64,000 nt of DNA from Bin103 sp002238925 (GTDB taxonomy: Bacteria; Spirochaetota; Spirochaetia; SZUA-6; Bin103). Of this stretch, positions 1 through 8,762 are shown in pieces. The stretch lies in assembly GCA_965208065.1 (NCBI GenBank), contig OZ242313.1, forward strand, positions 1,550,001 through 1,614,000, given 5' to 3'. Each line of letters begins with the position of its first letter. The first letter of the stretch is position 1. The translations under genes and the position numbers were made by a program. The notes beneath the pieces were generated by a model. That model was not told the origin of the DNA and ran no database searches. It saw nothing but the letters and a program-made list of their open reading frames with translations.

Positions 1-1
1 G

Positions 2-1390
2 CCGATCCACGCGCTCGTCATCGTGCTGATCCTGGCGCAGCCGGCGCTCACCGCACCCTTCGTGCAGTCGGTGCTGTTTCACTCGCTCGACCCCGCCGCC
101 TCCGAGCTGGTCGACCGCGCCGCGCGACCCTGGGCGCTGAAGGCGGAGGTGCTGCCGCTGGTGGCGCAGCGGTTCCGGATTGGGGTGGCGGTGTATGGGC
201 TCCTATTCCTGGCATTCACGCTGGCCGCGGGCTGGGCGGCGGGCGCGCTACGGCGTTACTGCGTCCGTGGGTTCGAGGCGGTGTCCGGCATCGCCCTGTT
301 TCACCTTGTGTTCGTCAGCCACTGGGGCTTCGCCACCGGGATCGCGGTGACCTTCCGGGCCGCGGTGTTCGCCTACCTGCTGGCCGCGGTGCTTGGCCTG
401 ACCTGGACCGGGCTGCAGCGCCTGCAGAGTGCCCGGCACACGATCCCGGTGTACGGCGCGACAAGCCTGTTGCTGCTGGCGGCGGCGGCCTTGTTCTGGG
501 CCCAGCCGCGCGCCGAATACGTGATGGTCGGCTCGACCGAGGCCCGGATCGCCATCGTCAAGGGCACCCCGCAGGCGGTCGCCGACGTGATCCGCTTCGG
601 CGAGTACGAGGGCGGCGAGGGCATCTCGGTGCGCATTCGCAGTGTGCCGGACGTGGCGGCCGCGTTGGAGCAAATCGAAACGGTGGACAGTGTGTCAGGG
701 GCGTTCGTGCCGGTCGCCGCGCACGACGGCGGCTACCCGGTGATCTGGCAGACCCGGTTCCTGCCGGAGCGCGACCGCAATGCCGCGATGGCGTTGTCGG
801 TGATCGGCCTGTTGCTGCTGATCCTGACCTTCGGCGGCGCCCTGCACGGGCTGCACCCGCTGGCGGTGGGAGCCGAATTCTTCGTGGACACGATTCGCGG
901 CATCCCGATGCTGGTGATCATCCTGTACATCGGCCTGCCGCTGGCCGGCGCCGTCAAGGACGCCACCGGCGGCGGCATCGACCTGGCCAACTTCACGCGC
1001 GGGGTAATCGCCATCGCCATCGGCTATTCCGCCTACATGGCGGAGATCTTCCGCTCCGGCATCGAAGCGGTCCCCAAGGGGCAGGTAGAGGCGGCGCAGA
1101 CCCTGGGGCTGTCGCGCTGGCAGGCGGCGCGGCTGGTCATCCTCCCGCAGGCGCTGCGCATCGTGCTGCCGCCGCTCGGCAACGAGTTTATCGCCATGAT
1201 CAAGGACACCTCGCTGCTGTCGATCCTGTCGGTGCGCGACGTCACCCAGCGAATGCGCGAGTTCCAGTCCGCCAGCTTCCTGCCGTTCGCCCCGTTCAAC
1301 ACGGCGGCGGTGCTGTATGTGGTGATCACGCTCGCCTGCTCCAGCCTGCTGCGCTGGATCGAGCGCCGCTACGAGCAGCGGCACGCTTGA
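2..1390 (+). CDS. Polar amino-acid ABC transporter permease, 5' end outside window
   Basis: Inner-membrane permease of a polar amino-acid ABC importer (HisM/AapM type). The frame is open to the left edge, so the true start is upstream; the GTG at 23 is only the first start codon inside the window. Several hydrophobic segments precede the conserved C-terminal permease domain, which begins near the FVDTIRGIPMLV segment. It carries the EAA loop that contacts the ATPase (EAAQTLGLSRWQAARLVILP) and ends RYEQRHA. A long periplasmic insert lies between the N-terminal and C-terminal membrane segments, as in AapM-type proteins. A TauD-type gene starts 44 bases downstream, probably in the same transcript. 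A decayed second copy of the C-terminal part lies at about 12.7-14.1 kb. Confidence 0.9.
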   Translation, partial: PIHALVIVLILAQPALTAPFVQSVLFHSLDPAASELVDRAARPWALKAEVLPLVAQRFRIGVAVYGLLFLAFTLAAGWAAGALRRYCVRGFEAVSGIALFHLVFVSHWGFATGIAVTFRAAVFAYLLAAVLGLTWTGLQRLQSARHTIPVYGATSLLLLAAAALFWAQPRAEYVMVGSTEARIAIVKGTPQAVADVIRFGEYEGGEGISVRIRSVPDVAAALEQIETVDSVSGAFVPVAAHDGGYPVIWQTRFLPERDRNAAMALSVIGLLLLILTFGGALHGLHPLAVGAEFFVDTIRGIPMLVIILYIGLPLAGAVKDATGGGIDLANFTRGVIAIAIGYSAYMAEIFRSGIEAVPKGQVEAAQTLGLSRWQAARLVILPQALRIVLPPLGNEFIAMIKDTSLLSILSVRDVTQRMREFQSASFLPFAPFNTAAVLYVVITLACSSLLRWIERRYEQRHA

Positions 1391-1434
1391 CCGGCGGTGG
1401 CCCCGTGGATGACGATGACCAGGAGGGGGATCCG

Positions 1435-2340
1435 ATGAACCCGAACATCGAGCCGATCGAGGGCGTGACCCTCGGCGCGTCAATCACCGGCATCGACCTG
1501 AACCGCCTCGGAAGCGACGAATGGCGCGCGGTCGAGGCGGCGTTCCTGGAATACGCGGTGCTGGTGTTCCCGGCGCAGCATCTCCGCGCCGGCGCGCAGG
1601 TCGCGTTCGGCAAGCGCTTCGGCGAGATCGAGCTGCTGCGCGAGGATGGCATCGAAGCGCCGCTGTTCAGCAACAAGAAGCTGGACGGCAGCGTGCTGCA
1701 GCCGGACGACTTCCGGTTCCAGGTGCTGCGCGGCAACGAGGGCTGGCACATGGACAGCACCTACATGCCGTTGTCGGCGAAGGCGGGGCTGTTGTCCGCC
1801 ATCGAAGTGCCGGCGAGCGGCGGCGAGACCGAGTTCGCCGACATGCGCGCCGCCTGGGACGCGCTCGACGCCGCGACCCGGGACCGGATCGCCGGCCTGT
1901 CGGCGTACCACTCCCTGTATGCGTCGCAGGCGAAGATCGGCTACCAGGTCGATACCGGTGCCGGGTACGGCTACCACGACAAGGGCGCGCCGATCCGCCC
2001 GCTGGTCAAGACCCATCCCGTGACCGGGCGCAAGGCGCTGCAGGTCGCCCGCCACATCTATCGCATCCCCGGCATGGATGACGGCGACGCGCAGGTGCTG
2101 ATCGACGACCTGCTGCAACGCGCGTGTGTACCGCCACGGGTGTATACCCACCGCTGGCAGCCGGGCGACCTGCTGGTGTGGGACAACCGCTGCGTGCTGC
2201 ACCGGGCGCGCCCCTACGACCGCGCCGAGCCGCGCGTGCTGCAGGCCACCCGCATCGCCGGCGACCCCGCCACCGAACTCGCCCCCACCACCCGCGACGA
2301 GCGCGCCGCCGCCTTCCAGCCCTCCACCTCCAACCGCTAG
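1435..2340 (+). CDS. TauD/TfdA-family Fe(II)/2-oxoglutarate dioxygenase
   Basis: Predicted cytoplasmic oxygenase of 301 residues that couples decarboxylation of 2-oxoglutarate to hydroxylation of an unknown small substrate. The iron-binding HxD is in GWHMDSTYMPL and the distal His in WDNRCVLHRARPYD, followed by the Arg region that holds 2-oxoglutarate. The length is normal for the family. I chose the ATG at 1435 because AGGAGG begins at 1421, while the upstream TTG at 1387 overlaps the permease stop and has no ribosome site. It follows an amino-acid permease, so an amino-acid-like or sulfonate-like substrate is plausible. The exact substrate cannot be read from sequence. Confidence 0.85.
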   Translation: MNPNIEPIEGVTLGASITGIDLNRLGSDEWRAVEAAFLEYAVLVFPAQHLRAGAQVAFGKRFGEIELLREDGIEAPLFSNKKLDGSVLQPDDFRFQVLRGNEGWHMDSTYMPLSAKAGLLSAIEVPASGGETEFADMRAAWDALDAATRDRIAGLSAYHSLYASQAKIGYQVDTGAGYGYHDKGAPIRPLVKTHPVTGRKALQVARHIYRIPGMDDGDAQVLIDDLLQRACVPPRVYTHRWQPGDLLVWDNRCVLHRARPYDRAEPRVLQATRIAGDPATELAPTTRDERAAAFQPSTSNR

Positions 2341-2342
2341 CG

Positions 2343-3467
2343 TTAACGGTACTGGCGGAGGTAAGCGGCGAGCAGCGGATCGGCTATCCGGTAGCTGTCC
2401 GAGACTAGCTCGATCACGCCGCGGTCCCACAGCCGCTTGACCGACAGCGCCACCGTGCGGCTGGACAGCCCTACGTTCGCGAGAAAGCCCTTTGACTGAG
2501 GATGCGCAACCCTCTCACGGCGGGCAATCTCGGTCAGAACGTTCTCGTCGGTGCCGGAAAACGCCGACAAGTAGGCTGCGAACCGGCCTTCCCGGTTCTC
2601 CAGCAGCTTCACGAGTGCTGCCCGCACCATGGCCTGATCGATCTCAACGGCCTGGTGCAACTCCAGGAGCTGGGCGCATAGACGGTTGATCGCCTCCGGT
2701 ACGCGCTGCATGTCGTCCTGAAGGGTGGCCGCCAACTCGCGCGGGATCGTCAGGCCATGCGGGCGAAATCGCTCCTCCATGTATCGGTGGTAGTCGTCAT
2801 GGCGGATCGGGCGGAACTCCAGGTCGGATCCCCAGGCACTCAGCGGGGCGCCTGGAGCGGCGAACAGGTCGGCGAGCATGTGCCGCTTGGAGCCGAGCAG
2901 CAGTATGGGCGTCGCACCGAGCCCTTCCAGGCAGGAGCGCAACTGCGCCGCCGCTTCGTCGATCAACGCCACGTCCTGGAATTCGTCGAGCACGATGAGC
3001 GAGTCGACTTCCGCCGTGATGCCGGCGATGTGGTCCCAGAGCGTCTGCAGGTTGCGGCTGGGCTCCGTCTCACGGGTGTGCAACGACAGGCTCGGGCTCC
3101 CGGTCTGCGGATCGAGCGCGATCTCCGGACGCAGCGCTCCCAGGAACCGCGATGCGTTGTCCAGCAGACTCCTGACCGGAAAGGACGCGGCGAAGGAGCG
3201 CTGCAGGCTGCCGGACAACCGCCGGGTGAGGGATTGCATGGAGCGGACCCCCAGCAAGTCCGCGAACAGCACGAACCGGCGCCCCCCGGTGCGGCGGAAT
3301 TCCTCAATGGTGATGTTGCGCACCACCGAGGTCTTGCCGTAGTTGCGCGGACCGTAGACCACCATGTTGTGCCCGCTTGCGACCGCATCCCTGAGCACTT
3401 GTTGCTCACGTTGCAGGTTGCAGATGTTCTCGGAATCGACCAGCCGGTCGAACACGAACTGTTTCAT
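2343..3467 (-). CDS. AAA-type ATP-binding protein with C-terminal winged helix
   Basis: Predicted P-loop ATPase of 374 residues, resembling the archaeal-type AAA ATPases found in mobile or defence contexts. Walker A is YGPRNYGKTS near residue 40 and Walker B is LIVLDEFQDV near residue 160. The C-terminal part (VGLSSRTVALSVKRLWDRGV) looks like a winged helix for DNA or partner binding. It is convergent with the TauD gene, with stop codons two bases apart. I used the ATG at 3467; an in-frame TTG lies two codons upstream. Two direct copies of an eight-base motif lie immediately upstream. The biological role is unknown; family members act as stand-alone regulators or as parts of toxin or defence modules. 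Confidence 0.75.
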   Translation of the reverse strand: MKQFVFDRLVDSENICNLQREQQVLRDAVASGHNMVVYGPRNYGKTSVVRNITIEEFRRTGGRRFVLFADLLGVRSMQSLTRRLSGSLQRSFAASFPVRSLLDNASRFLGALRPEIALDPQTGSPSLSLHTRETEPSRNLQTLWDHIAGITAEVDSLIVLDEFQDVALIDEAAAQLRSCLEGLGATPILLLGSKRHMLADLFAAPGAPLSAWGSDLEFRPIRHDDYHRYMEERFRPHGLTIPRELAATLQDDMQRVPEAINRLCAQLLELHQAVEIDQAMVRAALVKLLENREGRFAAYLSAFSGTDENVLTEIARRERVAHPQSKGFLANVGLSSRTVALSVKRLWDRGVIELVSDSYRIADPLLAAYLRQYR

Positions 3468-3476
3468 GACCAAGAT

Positions 3477-3498
3477 AGTATCATAAGAAAAGTATCAT
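3477..3498. promoter_or_regulatory. Direct repeat AGTATCAT x2 upstream of the AAA gene
   Basis: Two exact copies of AGTATCAT (3477-3484 and 3491-3498) are separated by six bases in an AT-rich patch within GC-rich DNA. They sit just upstream of the leftward AAA ATPase start. This fits a promoter or operator, but no regulator is identifiable. Confidence 0.3.
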
Positions 3499-3588
3499 GC
3501 AATCAGTACTCACTTCTGACGCGTCACTTGAGCCCGCGGTACGCTTGACGGCACGCGCCGGCCCTCCATACTGGCAGGCAAGGAGTTG

Positions 3589-4788
3589 ATGCCAGTGGGT
3601 AGTCTGAGTCAGGTCCAGATCGACAGTTTTCGTGATCGCGGCTTCCTGGTGGTCCCCGACCTGTTGGGCTCCGATGAGGTGAGCCGCATCGCGGCGGCGG
3701 CGCGCGAGGAATTCGAGACGCACCGCTACATGGACGCCAAGGCGCGCTTTCCGGCTCCGGCGAAGTACGTCCTGTCGGAGGACAGCCTGCGTCAGGCCGA
3801 CATCCGCCTGGTGGTCGATCATCCGCGCATCGTGGCCGCCGTCAGCGAGCTGCTGGCGGACGAGGTGTGTCTGTCGGCGTTCGTGATCTACTCGATGCCG
3901 CCCGGTACCGAGGGCACCGGCGGCGACTACCAACGCACCCACGAGTCGGCGCACTGCGACTACAAGCCGTTCCGCCCAGTCGGCTCGTCGCTGCGCTGGC
4001 TGTTCGTGATCGTGCCGCTCGTGGACTATACCGACGAGGTGGGCCCGCTGCTGGTATCACCCGGCTCGCACAAGATCCCGGAGTTCACGCGTCGCGGGCG
4101 CGTGACCCACGTGCGGCGGGCGCGCGCCGCCGACCTGCCCGCCTTCGTGGACACCCGGCTGCGGCGCGGCCAAGTGGCGTTCATGGACATGTTCACCTGG
4201 CACCAGGCCTTCGGCAACCGCTCCGACCAGCTCCGCTTCGGCGTGTACAACAAGTACCGCGTGCGCAGCGCCCCGCCCGGCTGCGGTCCCTACCTGTACC
4301 GCTCCAGCTCCCGTGAGCTGTTCGGCGCCACCGGCGCCGGGCTGCTGGCCAACCACGCGCCGGGCCGGATCGCCGAAACCCGGTTGCTGGTGGAACAGGA
4401 CGAGCGATTTCTGGTGGTCGACCGGACCGTTCCGGGCGGCGCCGCTCAGCCGGAACCGAAGCGGATGGGCACCGACGACGACAACGTCATCGCCCAACTC
4501 ATGGACGCGGCCGGCACCCAGCTCGGCTGCCAGCCGCCGTGGGTGAGCTACGTGGGCGACTACCCGGTGGGCGCCGCCGGCGGCGACCGCTGCCGGGTAT
4601 ACGCCTGTCCCCGCGACGCGCTGCCCGGCGCCGTTGAGGCTACTCCGGGCGCACGCTGGCTGGCCGCTGACAGGCTCGCGGGCGCAACCGGGCGCGCCTA
4701 TCTCGCGACCGCCGCCGAGTCGTGGCTGCACGACCCGGCGCTGCGCGGCATCGGGCAATCGTACGCCCAGGCCACCGCCCCCGCGTAG
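3589..4788 (+). CDS. PhyH-family dioxygenase with C-terminal Nudix-like domain
   Basis: Predicted Fe(II)/2-oxoglutarate oxygenase of the phytanoyl-CoA dioxygenase family in residues 1 to about 250. The iron ligands are visible as HCDYKPF (HxD) and WHQAFGNR (distal His), with an Arg in RFGVYNKYR for 2-oxoglutarate. The protein is about 400 residues, some 120-150 longer than a plain PhyH. The extra C-terminal part has a Nudix-like pattern: FLVVDRTVPGG, then a helix DNVIAQLMDAAG, then ARWLAADRLA. The catalytic REUxEE of the Nudix box is absent, so this part is probably non-catalytic; that domain call is an inference. AGGAG at 3581 is close to the ATG at 3589; a GTG at 3595 is an alternative with better spacing. 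Confidence 0.75.
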   Translation: MPVGSLSQVQIDSFRDRGFLVVPDLLGSDEVSRIAAAAREEFETHRYMDAKARFPAPAKYVLSEDSLRQADIRLVVDHPRIVAAVSELLADEVCLSAFVIYSMPPGTEGTGGDYQRTHESAHCDYKPFRPVGSSLRWLFVIVPLVDYTDEVGPLLVSPGSHKIPEFTRRGRVTHVRRARAADLPAFVDTRLRRGQVAFMDMFTWHQAFGNRSDQLRFGVYNKYRVRSAPPGCGPYLYRSSSRELFGATGAGLLANHAPGRIAETRLLVEQDERFLVVDRTVPGGAAQPEPKRMGTDDDNVIAQLMDAAGTQLGCQPPWVSYVGDYPVGAAGGDRCRVYACPRDALPGAVEATPGARWLAADRLAGATGRAYLATAAESWLHDPALRGIGQSYAQATAPA

Positions 4789-4809
4789 CGGAACCTGGCA
4801 AGTCCCGAT

Positions 4810-4920
4810 TCAGTCGTATTCGATGATTGCGCGGCCCATGATGTCGCCGGCCCGCAGTGCTGCGCACGCCTCGTTGACTTGGTCGAGGCGGTAGCGGTCG
4901 GTCACCAGCTCCGGGCAGGG
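4810..4920 (-). pseudogene. C-terminal remnant of a zinc-type alcohol dehydrogenase
   Basis: The reverse strand between two genes translates to about 37 residues ending in a TGA at 4810. Pieces such as ELVTDRYRLDQVNEA, then CAALRAGDIMGRAIIEYD, are the typical tail of medium-chain alcohol or sorbitol dehydrogenases. The catalytic and NAD-binding domains are missing. The remnant lies in frame behind the TGA stop of the dehydratase gene at 4945, so it is the last trace of a gene once at the end of this operon. Confidence 0.6.
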
Positions 4921-4944
4921 CGCGCCTCTCCTCGACTCTGCGGT

Positions 4945-6048
4945 TCAGATCTCCAGTTCGGTTCCGGCTGACACCTGGTCCCAGTCGACCGTCAGCCCCA
5001 GACCTGGGCGCCGCGGGCCGTGCACGAAGCCGTCGGCGTCGATGCGCAGCACCTCGGTGGTGCCGGTGTCGAAGTGGCCCTCGGCGCCGGCCTCGATCGG
5101 CAGCTCGAACAGCAGCGTGTTGCGGGTGGCGAGTTGCACGTTCAGGTTGGCGGCTTGGTACAAGGTGCCGCCGTAGGCGTGCGGTTCCCAGCTCATGCCG
5201 AACGCCTCGCACAGCGCCGCCGCCTTGCGCATCTCGGTGATGCCGCCGCGGATACCCGACAGCGTGCGCAAGTAGGTCACCGCCTGCCGGCGCACGTATT
5301 CGCGGTACTGGGTCGCGTAGATCAGCTCCACCGTCAGCGGCACGTCCACCCGGCTGCGCAGGTCGATGTAGCCCTCGATGTCGTCCGGCGGCAGCGGCGC
5401 CTCGTACCAGAAGTAGCCCAGCCGCTCCAGTTCGCGGCCCACCAGCAGGGCCTCCTGCCGGGTGTGCGCGAACACCGCGTCGTAGATCAGGTCGACGTCC
5501 GGCCCCACGGCGTCGCGCAGCGCCGGGCATAGCTCGATCGGGATCGGATGCAGCTTCATCGCCGTGTAGCCGCGCTGCTTCAGGTCGCGGGCGATGCGCA
5601 CGATGTCGCCCTCGTCGTGCGGCACGTTGCCGCTCGCGTAAGCGCGGATGCGTTCGCGGTAGGCGCCCAAGTAGCGCCACAGCGGCAGCCCGGCCGCCTT
5701 TGCCGCAAGGTCCCACAGTGCCACGTCGATGGCGGCGAACGCCGAGCCCTTCTCGCCGTACCACAGGGTGCCGAGCCGGTACCAAAGCTTCTCGCGGTTC
5801 AGGGGGTCCTCGCCCACCACCAGCGGCTTCATGGCGCGCAGCACCTCGGCCAGCGCCGGCGGCCGGCCCGATGCGACCTCCGACCAGACGATGTAGTGGC
5901 CCTCCAGCTCGGTGTCGGTGAGCAGCCTCACCAACGTGTACTTGATGGTGCCGGCTGCCCCGCTGTTGTGAAACAGCCCGTCGAAACTGGTTACCAGCGC
6001 GGGGGTCTCGGTGTCCAGAACGTGCGCCTTGATGTCGGTGATGACCAT
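4945..6048 (-). CDS. Mandelate racemase/muconate lactonizing family dehydratase
   Basis: Enolase-superfamily enzyme of 367 residues, most likely a sugar-acid dehydratase or racemase working in the cytoplasm. Active-site candidates include the Lys of AMKLHP, metal ligands in LIYDAVFAHT, WYEAPLP and TVELIYATQ, and a general-base His in WEPHAYGG. The second Lys of the usual KxK is replaced by His (KLH), as in some acid-sugar dehydratases. It is the last intact gene of a leftward operon, 42 bases behind the propeller gene, and shares the transcript with a peptide-type ABC importer. That context suggests it processes the imported substrate. Which acid sugar is not determinable here. Confidence 0.82.
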   Translation of the reverse strand: MVITDIKAHVLDTETPALVTSFDGLFHNSGAAGTIKYTLVRLLTDTELEGHYIVWSEVASGRPPALAEVLRAMKPLVVGEDPLNREKLWYRLGTLWYGEKGSAFAAIDVALWDLAAKAAGLPLWRYLGAYRERIRAYASGNVPHDEGDIVRIARDLKQRGYTAMKLHPIPIELCPALRDAVGPDVDLIYDAVFAHTRQEALLVGRELERLGYFWYEAPLPPDDIEGYIDLRSRVDVPLTVELIYATQYREYVRRQAVTYLRTLSGIRGGITEMRKAAALCEAFGMSWEPHAYGGTLYQAANLNVQLATRNTLLFELPIEAGAEGHFDTGTTEVLRIDADGFVHGPRRPGLGLTVDWDQVSAGTELEI

Positions 6049-6090
6049 GCCTCAGGGTACCCCGCCCGCTGCCGCGCGGCTATTGCGTTG

Positions 6091-8706
6091 CTACTGCAGC
6101 GCGTACAGCCAGCCGTCGCGGCAGCAAATGTAGGTCATGCCGCCATAGATCGGCGGCACGCACTCGTATACGCGGTCGCCCATCTTGTACTTCCAGATGG
6201 TGTTGGTGGTGCCGTCGCCGTTGCCCTTCTCGTCGACGCAGTAGAAGAAAGGATCCGCGGTCGACGGAAAGTACACCTTGCCGTCGGCCACGGCCGGTGC
6301 CGTCAGCCCGCCGCCCGGGTGGGTCCAGATCTCCTCGCCGGTAGCAGCGTCCAGGCAGTAGATGCGCGTCGCCTCGGGAAAGCCGCCGGTGCGCATGGCG
6401 GTGGACACGAACACGCGCCCGTCGTGCAGGGCGGGCGACGCGTTGTAGCCGGCCGCCTCGACACGGTGTTCCCAGATCACCTCGCCGGTGGCCATGTCCA
6501 TGCAGCGGAAGGAGTCGCCGCCCATCGGCAGGTACAACCGCCCGCCGCTAGCGATCGGCGACCCCGAGTCGGGTGTGCCGCCGGTGTAGAACTGCCACAC
6601 GACCGAACCGTCGTCGGCGTTTAGCGCATAGTCGTAGTGGTCCCAGGATCCGAAGTAGACCATGCCGCCGTCCACCGGCGGCTCGGGGTGCGCGGCCATG
6701 CCGGTTCGGTAGCGCCACAGGATGGCGCCGTCCTCCTCGCGCAGGCAGTATACGTAGCCGTCGACACCGGGCACGTACAGCTTGCCGTCGTACACGTTGG
6801 CCGACGACCATACCCAGCTCAGCGCCTGCTTCCAGATCAGCGAGCCGTCGTTGGCGTCGACGCAGTAGAACCACTCCTCGCCGCCCTGCTGGCCGAAGAA
6901 CACACGGCCATTGGAATAGGCGGGGGCGGCCGACACCGCCGCGCCGAGCTCGAACCGCCACAGCTCCTCGCCGGTGCGGTAGTCGAGCCCGTACACGAAG
7001 CGTCCAGGGACGCCCACGAAAAGCTTGCCGGCGGCGGCGGTCGGCTTGGACTGGAAGTGACCGCCGGCCACCGCCGCCACCTCGTCGGTGACGATGCGCT
7101 CCGAACCGCGGTACACGCAGCTCAGAAGGCTGTGCCGCCAGCGGATCTCGCCGGTGTCGGCATCGACGCACCACAGGAATAGGTCGGACGAGTTGACGTA
7201 GATCCTGCCGCCGTCCAGTACCGGGTCGGAGAAGATCGGGTGCGTGCCGATTTTCGTGCTCCACGCTGCCTCCACCGTGCCGTCGGCGGCGGCCAGGCAG
7301 TGCAGGGCGCCGTCCATAGTGGCGAACCAGACGCGCCCGCCGGCGCACACCGGGCGCGACCGAATCCACTCCTCCGCGCGGTGCTCCCACCGGCGTTCGC
7401 CGGTGGCCAGGTCCAGGCAGTACAGGTGCTTGTTGGCCGCGCCGATATACACGCATCCATCCGCAACCCGCGGCGTGGAAAACAACATGAACGCGCGCGA
7501 TTCGACCGGTGCCACCTGGTGCTTCCAGAGCGCCTTGCCGCTGCTCTTGTCCAGGCAGTACACGCAGCCGTCGTTGGCGCCGAACAGGATCCGGTCGCGG
7601 CGTACCACGGCGGTCGAATTGATGGCGCCGCCCGCCTTGTACTGCCAAGCGACGCGCCGGCGCGTCGTCACCCCCCAAGTGCGGCCGGCAGGCGGCGTGC
7701 CAATGTCGGCGTTGAGGCAGAAAAACACGCCGTCGGCGGTGCCGGCGTACACGCGGTCGCCGTCGAGCACCGGTTCGCCGTGGGTCGGGCCGATGTAGAA
7801 GTCCCACAGCTCCTCGCCGCTGGCGGTGTTTACGCAGGTGATGCGGCTGGTGCCGACGATGTGCGGCGGCACCTCCTGGATGCGCTGCGTGCCGGCGGGG
7901 TACACGAGCATTTTCTCGTTGCCGGTCACGATGGAGTGGCCGACCCGGTAGTCCAGCGTCCCGGCGTCCGCCTTGCGCACCAGGCGCCCGTCGCTCTTGC
8001 GAATGAACAGCAGGCTGCGGGCGGCGAATTCGATGTGCTGCGGACCAATCTCGTTGAGCACGATGGTGTCGCCGAGCATGACCGGAGTCGACGCCGCGCA
8101 GCGCGTCCGGTGGGTGGCGACCATGGTCAGCTCGCTCTGGTCGTCCGTTGGTCGCTTGGGCGTCGCCCAGATCAACTCGCCGCTGTCGGCATCGACGCAG
8201 TGCAGGATGGTGCGCATGCCCGGCGACGCCGCGTACACGCGGCCATCTTCGACCACCGGCCGCGGGTACCAGGCCAGCGCCATCGGCCGCCGCCACGCCA
8301 GCGTGCCCTCTACCGGGCCGCGGTCCTCGGTGGCCGCCGTGTGCTTCGGGTTGCCGCCGTACACCGGCCAATCACGCGGCGGCGGCAGCGTTGCCGGCCT
8401 CTTCTCGCCCGACGGCACGGACACCGGCGGGTTCTCGGTCAGTTCCGCGTGCAGGCCGTCCAGCAGCCGAAACTCCTCGTCGATGGCCGCGAACAGCATC
8501 TCGCGATCTCCGTTCAGCCCCGCCTTGCGGTGCTGGTCGTGCACCGGCCCGCAGGAGATGGTGTCGGCCCCCTGCCGCTGCAGAAAGTGACGATACGTCT
8601 GCAGCACCAGGTAGCGCTGCTCGTGATTGCTTTCGTCGGTCGGCGCTTCGGCCGCGGCTTGCCGCACGGCGTCGATGACCGCGTCTCCGGTGGGCACAAA
8701 TGGCAT
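6091..8706 (-). CDS. Large PQQ-like beta-propeller repeat protein, no signal peptide
   Basis: Protein of 871 residues built almost entirely of about 14-15 repeats of the form YCLDxxTGExxW, enough for two beta-propellers. Examples are YCLDLATGERRWEH, WCVDADTGEIRWRH and YCVDANDGSLIWKQ. The first about 110 residues form a helical-looking segment without repeats. There is no signal peptide, although most PQQ-repeat proteins (BamB, quinoprotein dehydrogenases) are exported, and no dehydrogenase catalytic motif is evident, so a scaffold or sensor role is more likely than quinoprotein catalysis. A Cys recurs at the same place in many blades. The start at 8706 has GAGGAG upstream. It sits between the binding-protein and dehydratase genes; function unknown. 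Confidence 0.75.
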   Translation of the reverse strand: MPFVPTGDAVIDAVRQAAAEAPTDESNHEQRYLVLQTYRHFLQRQGADTISCGPVHDQHRKAGLNGDREMLFAAIDEEFRLLDGLHAELTENPPVSVPSGEKRPATLPPPRDWPVYGGNPKHTAATEDRGPVEGTLAWRRPMALAWYPRPVVEDGRVYAASPGMRTILHCVDADSGELIWATPKRPTDDQSELTMVATHRTRCAASTPVMLGDTIVLNEIGPQHIEFAARSLLFIRKSDGRLVRKADAGTLDYRVGHSIVTGNEKMLVYPAGTQRIQEVPPHIVGTSRITCVNTASGEELWDFYIGPTHGEPVLDGDRVYAGTADGVFFCLNADIGTPPAGRTWGVTTRRRVAWQYKAGGAINSTAVVRRDRILFGANDGCVYCLDKSSGKALWKHQVAPVESRAFMLFSTPRVADGCVYIGAANKHLYCLDLATGERRWEHRAEEWIRSRPVCAGGRVWFATMDGALHCLAAADGTVEAAWSTKIGTHPIFSDPVLDGGRIYVNSSDLFLWCVDADTGEIRWRHSLLSCVYRGSERIVTDEVAAVAGGHFQSKPTAAAGKLFVGVPGRFVYGLDYRTGEELWRFELGAAVSAAPAYSNGRVFFGQQGGEEWFYCVDANDGSLIWKQALSWVWSSANVYDGKLYVPGVDGYVYCLREEDGAILWRYRTGMAAHPEPPVDGGMVYFGSWDHYDYALNADDGSVVWQFYTGGTPDSGSPIASGGRLYLPMGGDSFRCMDMATGEVIWEHRVEAAGYNASPALHDGRVFVSTAMRTGGFPEATRIYCLDAATGEEIWTHPGGGLTAPAVADGKVYFPSTADPFFYCVDEKGNGDGTTNTIWKYKMGDRVYECVPPIYGGMTYICCRDGWLYALQ

Positions 8707-8732
8707 GTTGTACTAATTCTCCTCTTGCGATA

Positions 8733-8756
8733 GCGGGGGAGCGTACGCTCCCCCGC
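8733..8756. promoter_or_regulatory. 24-bp perfect palindrome between operon genes
   Basis: The 24 bases from GCGGGGGAGCG to its exact complement form a perfect inverted repeat (11-12 bp arms). It lies between the stop of the binding-protein gene (8763) and the start of the propeller gene (8706) on the same strand. No T-run follows on the leftward strand, so it is more likely an mRNA-stabilising hairpin or partial attenuator than a strong terminator. Confidence 0.55.
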
Positions 8757-8762
8757 CGGGCC

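Noticed and set aside
7240..8733. 497-codon open frame antisense to the propeller gene
   Set aside because: The sense frame carries regular repeats; the antisense frame is low-complexity and lacks a ribosome site.
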